The position numbers and the translations under genes are program-made. A DNA stretch of 64,000 nt from Rhizobium mayense (GTDB lineage: Bacteria > Pseudomonadota > Alphaproteobacteria > Rhizobiales > Rhizobiaceae), in NCBI RefSeq assembly GCF_030272705.1, contig NZ_JARFYM010000024.1, forward strand, positions 1 to 64,000, written 5' to 3'. The notes under the pieces were generated by a model. The model made no database searches and was not told the origin of the DNA. It saw only the letters and a program-made list of their open reading frames with translations. Positions 61,578 to 64,000 of the stretch are shown here, piece after piece (within the stretch, counting starts at the first letter, position 1; every line of letters begins with the position of its first letter).

Positions 61578-62959
61578 GCGATGTTTCCCCGGTCTTCCTC
61601 ATCGACGACGACAAGGACTTGTTGAAGGCGACGAAACAAACGCTTGAACTTGCCGGCTTTTCTGTCTCTGCCTTCCCCTCGGCGGCAGATGCGCTCGGCG
61701 CGCTGGACGCCGGTTTTGCCGGCGTGGTCGTCTCCGATATCCGCATGCCGCAAATGGATGGGCAGCAGCTCTTCAGCCGCGTCAGAGAGCTGGATGCGGA
61801 CCTGCCTGTCATCCTGGTCACCGGCCATGGCGATATCCCAATGGCGGTCAAGGCGATCCAGGACGGCGCTTATGATTTCATCACCAAACCCTTCGCCACC
61901 GATCGATTGGTGCAAAGCGTGCGGCGGGCAGCGGAAAAGCGGCGCCTTGTTCTGGAAAACCGCGCCCTTCGGATTGCGGCCGAACAGGCGCAGGGCGATC
62001 TGCCGCTGATCGGCCAGACGCCTGCCATAGAGCGGCTCCGCCACACGCTGCGACAGATTGCGGATACGGATGTCGATGTGCTGGTGACCGGCGAGACTGG
62101 CAGCGGCAAGGAAGTGGTCGCAAGCCTGCTGCATCGCTGGAGCCGGCGAGCGGCAGGCAATTTCGTCGCGCTCAATTGCGGAGCCCTGCCCGAGACCGTC
62201 ATCGAGAGCGAGCTTTTCGGCCACGAGCCAGGTGCCTTCACCGGTGCACAGAAGAAACGTGTCGGCCGCATCGAACATGCAAGCGCCGGCACACTGTTCC
62301 TCGATGAGATCGAGAGCATGCCGCCGGCAATACAGGTGAAGATGCTGCGTGTTCTGGAGATGCGTGAGGTGACGCCGCTCGGTACCAACGAGGTGCGCCC
62401 AGTTGACCTCCGCGTCGTTGCGGCGGCGAAGGTCGATCTTGCCGATCCCCGCCAGCGTGGCGATTTCCGTGAGGATCTCTATTACCGTCTCAACGTCGTC
62501 ACCATCTCCATTCCACCGCTGCGCGACAGGCGTGACGATATCCCCCTGCTCTTCGGATATTTCACCGATCGCGCCGCCAGCCGCTTCAAGCGAGACGTAC
62601 CCGCCATTTCGGCCACTGTGCGCCGCCACTTGCAGAGCCACGACTGGCCGGGCAATGTTCGCGAGCTTTCGCACTTCGCCGAGCGTTTCGTCCTTGGCCT
62701 GGAATCGGCGGCAGGCCCAAACCCGAGCGAAGTCCCCTCTGCCTATGCAACACTGTCCCTTCCCGCCCGCGTCGAGCGCTACGAGGCCGACCTCATCCGT
62801 GAGACGCTCGCTCAAAACGCGGGTGATGTGCGCCGCACAATCGAGGCCCTCGGCATCCCCCGGAAGACCTTCTATGACAAACTCCAGCGCCACGGTATCG
62901 TCAGGGGAGATTTTGCGGGTTTGGACGGAGATGACCGGCGAACGCCCGTTGGGGGCTAA
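61574..62959 (+). CDS. dctD: C4-dicarboxylate response regulator DctD
   Basis: NtrC-family activator of 461 residues. The receiver domain has D55 in VVSDIRMPQMDG, VTGHGDIPMAV and KPF. The AAA+ domain (about 145-385) has Walker A GETGSGKE, the sigma-54 contact loop GAFTGA near residue 220 and DEIESMP (Walker B). The C-terminal Fis-type HTH is RRTIEALGIPRKTFYDKLQRH. It opens the sigma-54 promoter of dctA at 59565-59581. ATGA overlap with dctB shows coupling. Confidence 0.93.
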   Translation: MSDVSPVFLIDDDKDLLKATKQTLELAGFSVSAFPSAADALGALDAGFAGVVVSDIRMPQMDGQQLFSRVRELDADLPVILVTGHGDIPMAVKAIQDGAYDFITKPFATDRLVQSVRRAAEKRRLVLENRALRIAAEQAQGDLPLIGQTPAIERLRHTLRQIADTDVDVLVTGETGSGKEVVASLLHRWSRRAAGNFVALNCGALPETVIESELFGHEPGAFTGAQKKRVGRIEHASAGTLFLDEIESMPPAIQVKMLRVLEMREVTPLGTNEVRPVDLRVVAAAKVDLADPRQRGDFREDLYYRLNVVTISIPPLRDRRDDIPLLFGYFTDRAASRFKRDVPAISATVRRHLQSHDWPGNVRELSHFAERFVLGLESAAGPNPSEVPSAYATLSLPARVERYEADLIRETLAQNAGDVRRTIEALGIPRKTFYDKLQRHGIVRGDFAGLDGDDRRTPVGG

Positions 62960-63112
62960 CCGGGCCCCGCGACCTCGGTAAATCCTGTGTTGGAGGCTGG
63001 CATCCGGCACTGCGACAAAACCGCCATGCTCCGACCCTGATCAAAGCCGTCAGGAACTGATCCTCCATCGAAACGTTACCGATGCTGTGGCCAACAATGT
63101 GTGAGTTGTGCC

Positions 63113-64000
63113 GTGGTCGATGATCAGCGTGTCGCTCCGAAAAACAGCCAGACCGAACCTCGGATTGAACGTATCCGCCCGGGCGATGATCAGCAGACTG
63201 ACCGGACGGAGGAAAAACGTCCGTCCTTTGTCCGCCGCCATCCTTTCTGGGTCTTGCTCGGCGTTGTGATTCTCGCCGCCCTTGTCGCCGCCGCGTGGCT
63301 CGGCTGGCTGATCTATTTCCATCCCTATGAAACGACCGACGATGCCTTCATCGATGCGCGCAGCTTCTCGCTCGCCATGAAAGTCTCCGGCTATGTCTCC
63401 GAGGTTCCGGTGACCGACAACCAGCATGTCCAGACCGGCGATGTCATCCTGAAGATCGATCCGCGCGATTACCAGATCGCCCTCGACCAGGCCAATGGAC
63501 AGGTGAACGTGGCAAGCGCCGCGGTCGCAAGCACCGGCGCCCAGATCGACGCCGCAACCGCCGCGATCGATGTCGCAAAAGCCCAGCAGAACTCGGCATC
63601 GGCAGCACTGCAATATGCTCAGGAGCAGGCCACGCGCCAGCAGCAATTGGTCAAGAGCGGCTCCGGCAGCCTACAAGCGGTGCAGCAGGCCGAATCGACC
63701 CTGCTGCAAAGCCAGGCAAGCCTGGCGCAGGCGGCAGCAAACATCACCTCGGCGCTGAAGAACAAAGCGGTTGCCGAAGCCCAGAAGACAAGCGCCGTCG
63801 CCAGCCTGAGCCAGGCCCAGGCGCAGGCCGAAGAAGCGCGGCAGAACCTGAAATACACGACGATCGTCGCGGCCCAGCCCGGTCGTGTCGTCCGCCTCAC
63901 TGGCGCCAAGGGCCAATATATCGAAGCCGGGCAGGCAATCTCGCTGTTTGTCCCCGACGAAGTCTGGATCACCGCCAACTTCAAGGAGACGCAGTTGACG
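63113..64000 (+). CDS. HlyD/EmrA-type membrane fusion protein, cut by window end
   Basis: The first 296 codons of a periplasmic adaptor of a multidrug efflux pump. One inner-membrane helix lies at about 50-70 (WVLLGVVILAALVAAAWLGWLIYF), then YETTDDAFIDARSFSLAMKVSGYVSEVPVTDNQHVQTGDVILKIDPRDYQ-type barrel-sandwich sequence, a long Ala/Gln-rich coiled coil (about 125-245), and the second half GRVVRLTGAKGQYIEAG. The GTG at 63113 is a guess; GTG 63101 is also in frame and neither has a clear ribosome site. An EmrB-like MFS pump would be expected after the window. Confidence 0.8.
   Translation, partial: MVDDQRVAPKNSQTEPRIERIRPGDDQQTDRTEEKRPSFVRRHPFWVLLGVVILAALVAAAWLGWLIYFHPYETTDDAFIDARSFSLAMKVSGYVSEVPVTDNQHVQTGDVILKIDPRDYQIALDQANGQVNVASAAVASTGAQIDAATAAIDVAKAQQNSASAALQYAQEQATRQQQLVKSGSGSLQAVQQAESTLLQSQASLAQAAANITSALKNKAVAEAQKTSAVASLSQAQAQAEEARQNLKYTTIVAAQPGRVVRLTGAKGQYIEAGQAISLFVPDEVWITANFKETQLT

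Noticed and set aside
1..64000. CRISPR arrays, tRNA/rRNA genes, insertion sequences, prophage
   Set aside because: No regular repeat-spacer pattern, RNA gene, transposase or phage protein was recognised.

Overview
The window looks like a chromosomal segment of a Rhizobium-group alphaproteobacterium. The evidence is a succinoglycan-type exo cluster with the gene content known from Sinorhizobium meliloti, the aerobic cobFGHIJKLM cobalamin genes, a dctA-dctBD C4-dicarboxylate locus with a sigma-54 promoter, and moc-like (rhizopine-type) oxygenase genes. No rRNA, tRNA, CRISPR array, insertion sequence or prophage was recognised.

Layout. 1-546: AT-rich noncoding leader. 547-15489: exoX, exoU, exoV/exoW (reverse), exoT, exoH, exoK, exoL, exoA, exoM, exoO, exoN, exoP. 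Together these build, decorate, export, polymerise and trim an acidic octasaccharide-repeat polysaccharide. exoY/F/Q would lie beyond the left edge, and no exoI is present. 15525-17102: an EamA transporter and an FMN reductase. 17188-22018: a probable regulon of moc-like reductase, Rieske ferredoxin and di-iron oxygenase, a LacI-type regulator and a MocC/IolE-like isomerase, linked by a shared TGATGGAATTCCATCA-type operator. 22138-29277: cobM, cobL, cobK (inverted), cobJ, cobI, cobH, cobG, cobF, the middle of the oxygen-dependent cobalamin pathway.

29363-35318: a ribose-class sugar ABC importer with a divergent LacI regulator and twin operators. 35377-40842: a MalFG-class sugar importer, a fused NanE-NanK enzyme and a HutC-type GntR regulator, pointing to N-acetylmannosamine or sialic acid use. 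41036-49108: a FadR-type regulator, a complete Dpp/Opp-class ABC importer (one permease carries an in-frame TAG) and two DapA-family aldolases. 48952-54384: a frameshifted TauE/SafE permease, an M20 peptidase, a second Dpp-type binding protein, a NUDIX hydrolase and a third LacI regulator. 54642-58188: pcm, a CBS-domain protein and small envelope or hypothetical proteins, including an mgtC remnant. 58189-62959: dctA, apparently broken by a 34-bp deletion, with intact promoter, dctB and dctD. 63113-64000: the start of an EmrA/HlyD-type membrane fusion protein.

The most unusual signals are the three disrupted transporter genes whose surroundings look intact (dctA, the dppB-like permease, TauE); a hairpin that would enclose the Shine-Dalgarno region and start codon of nanE-nanK; the palindromic operators that tie the moc-like genes into one regulon; and the Nan/Dpp/DapA island, a candidate system for an uncharacterised amino-sugar or nonulosonic acid. 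All functional names are from sequence recognition only; no database search was run.
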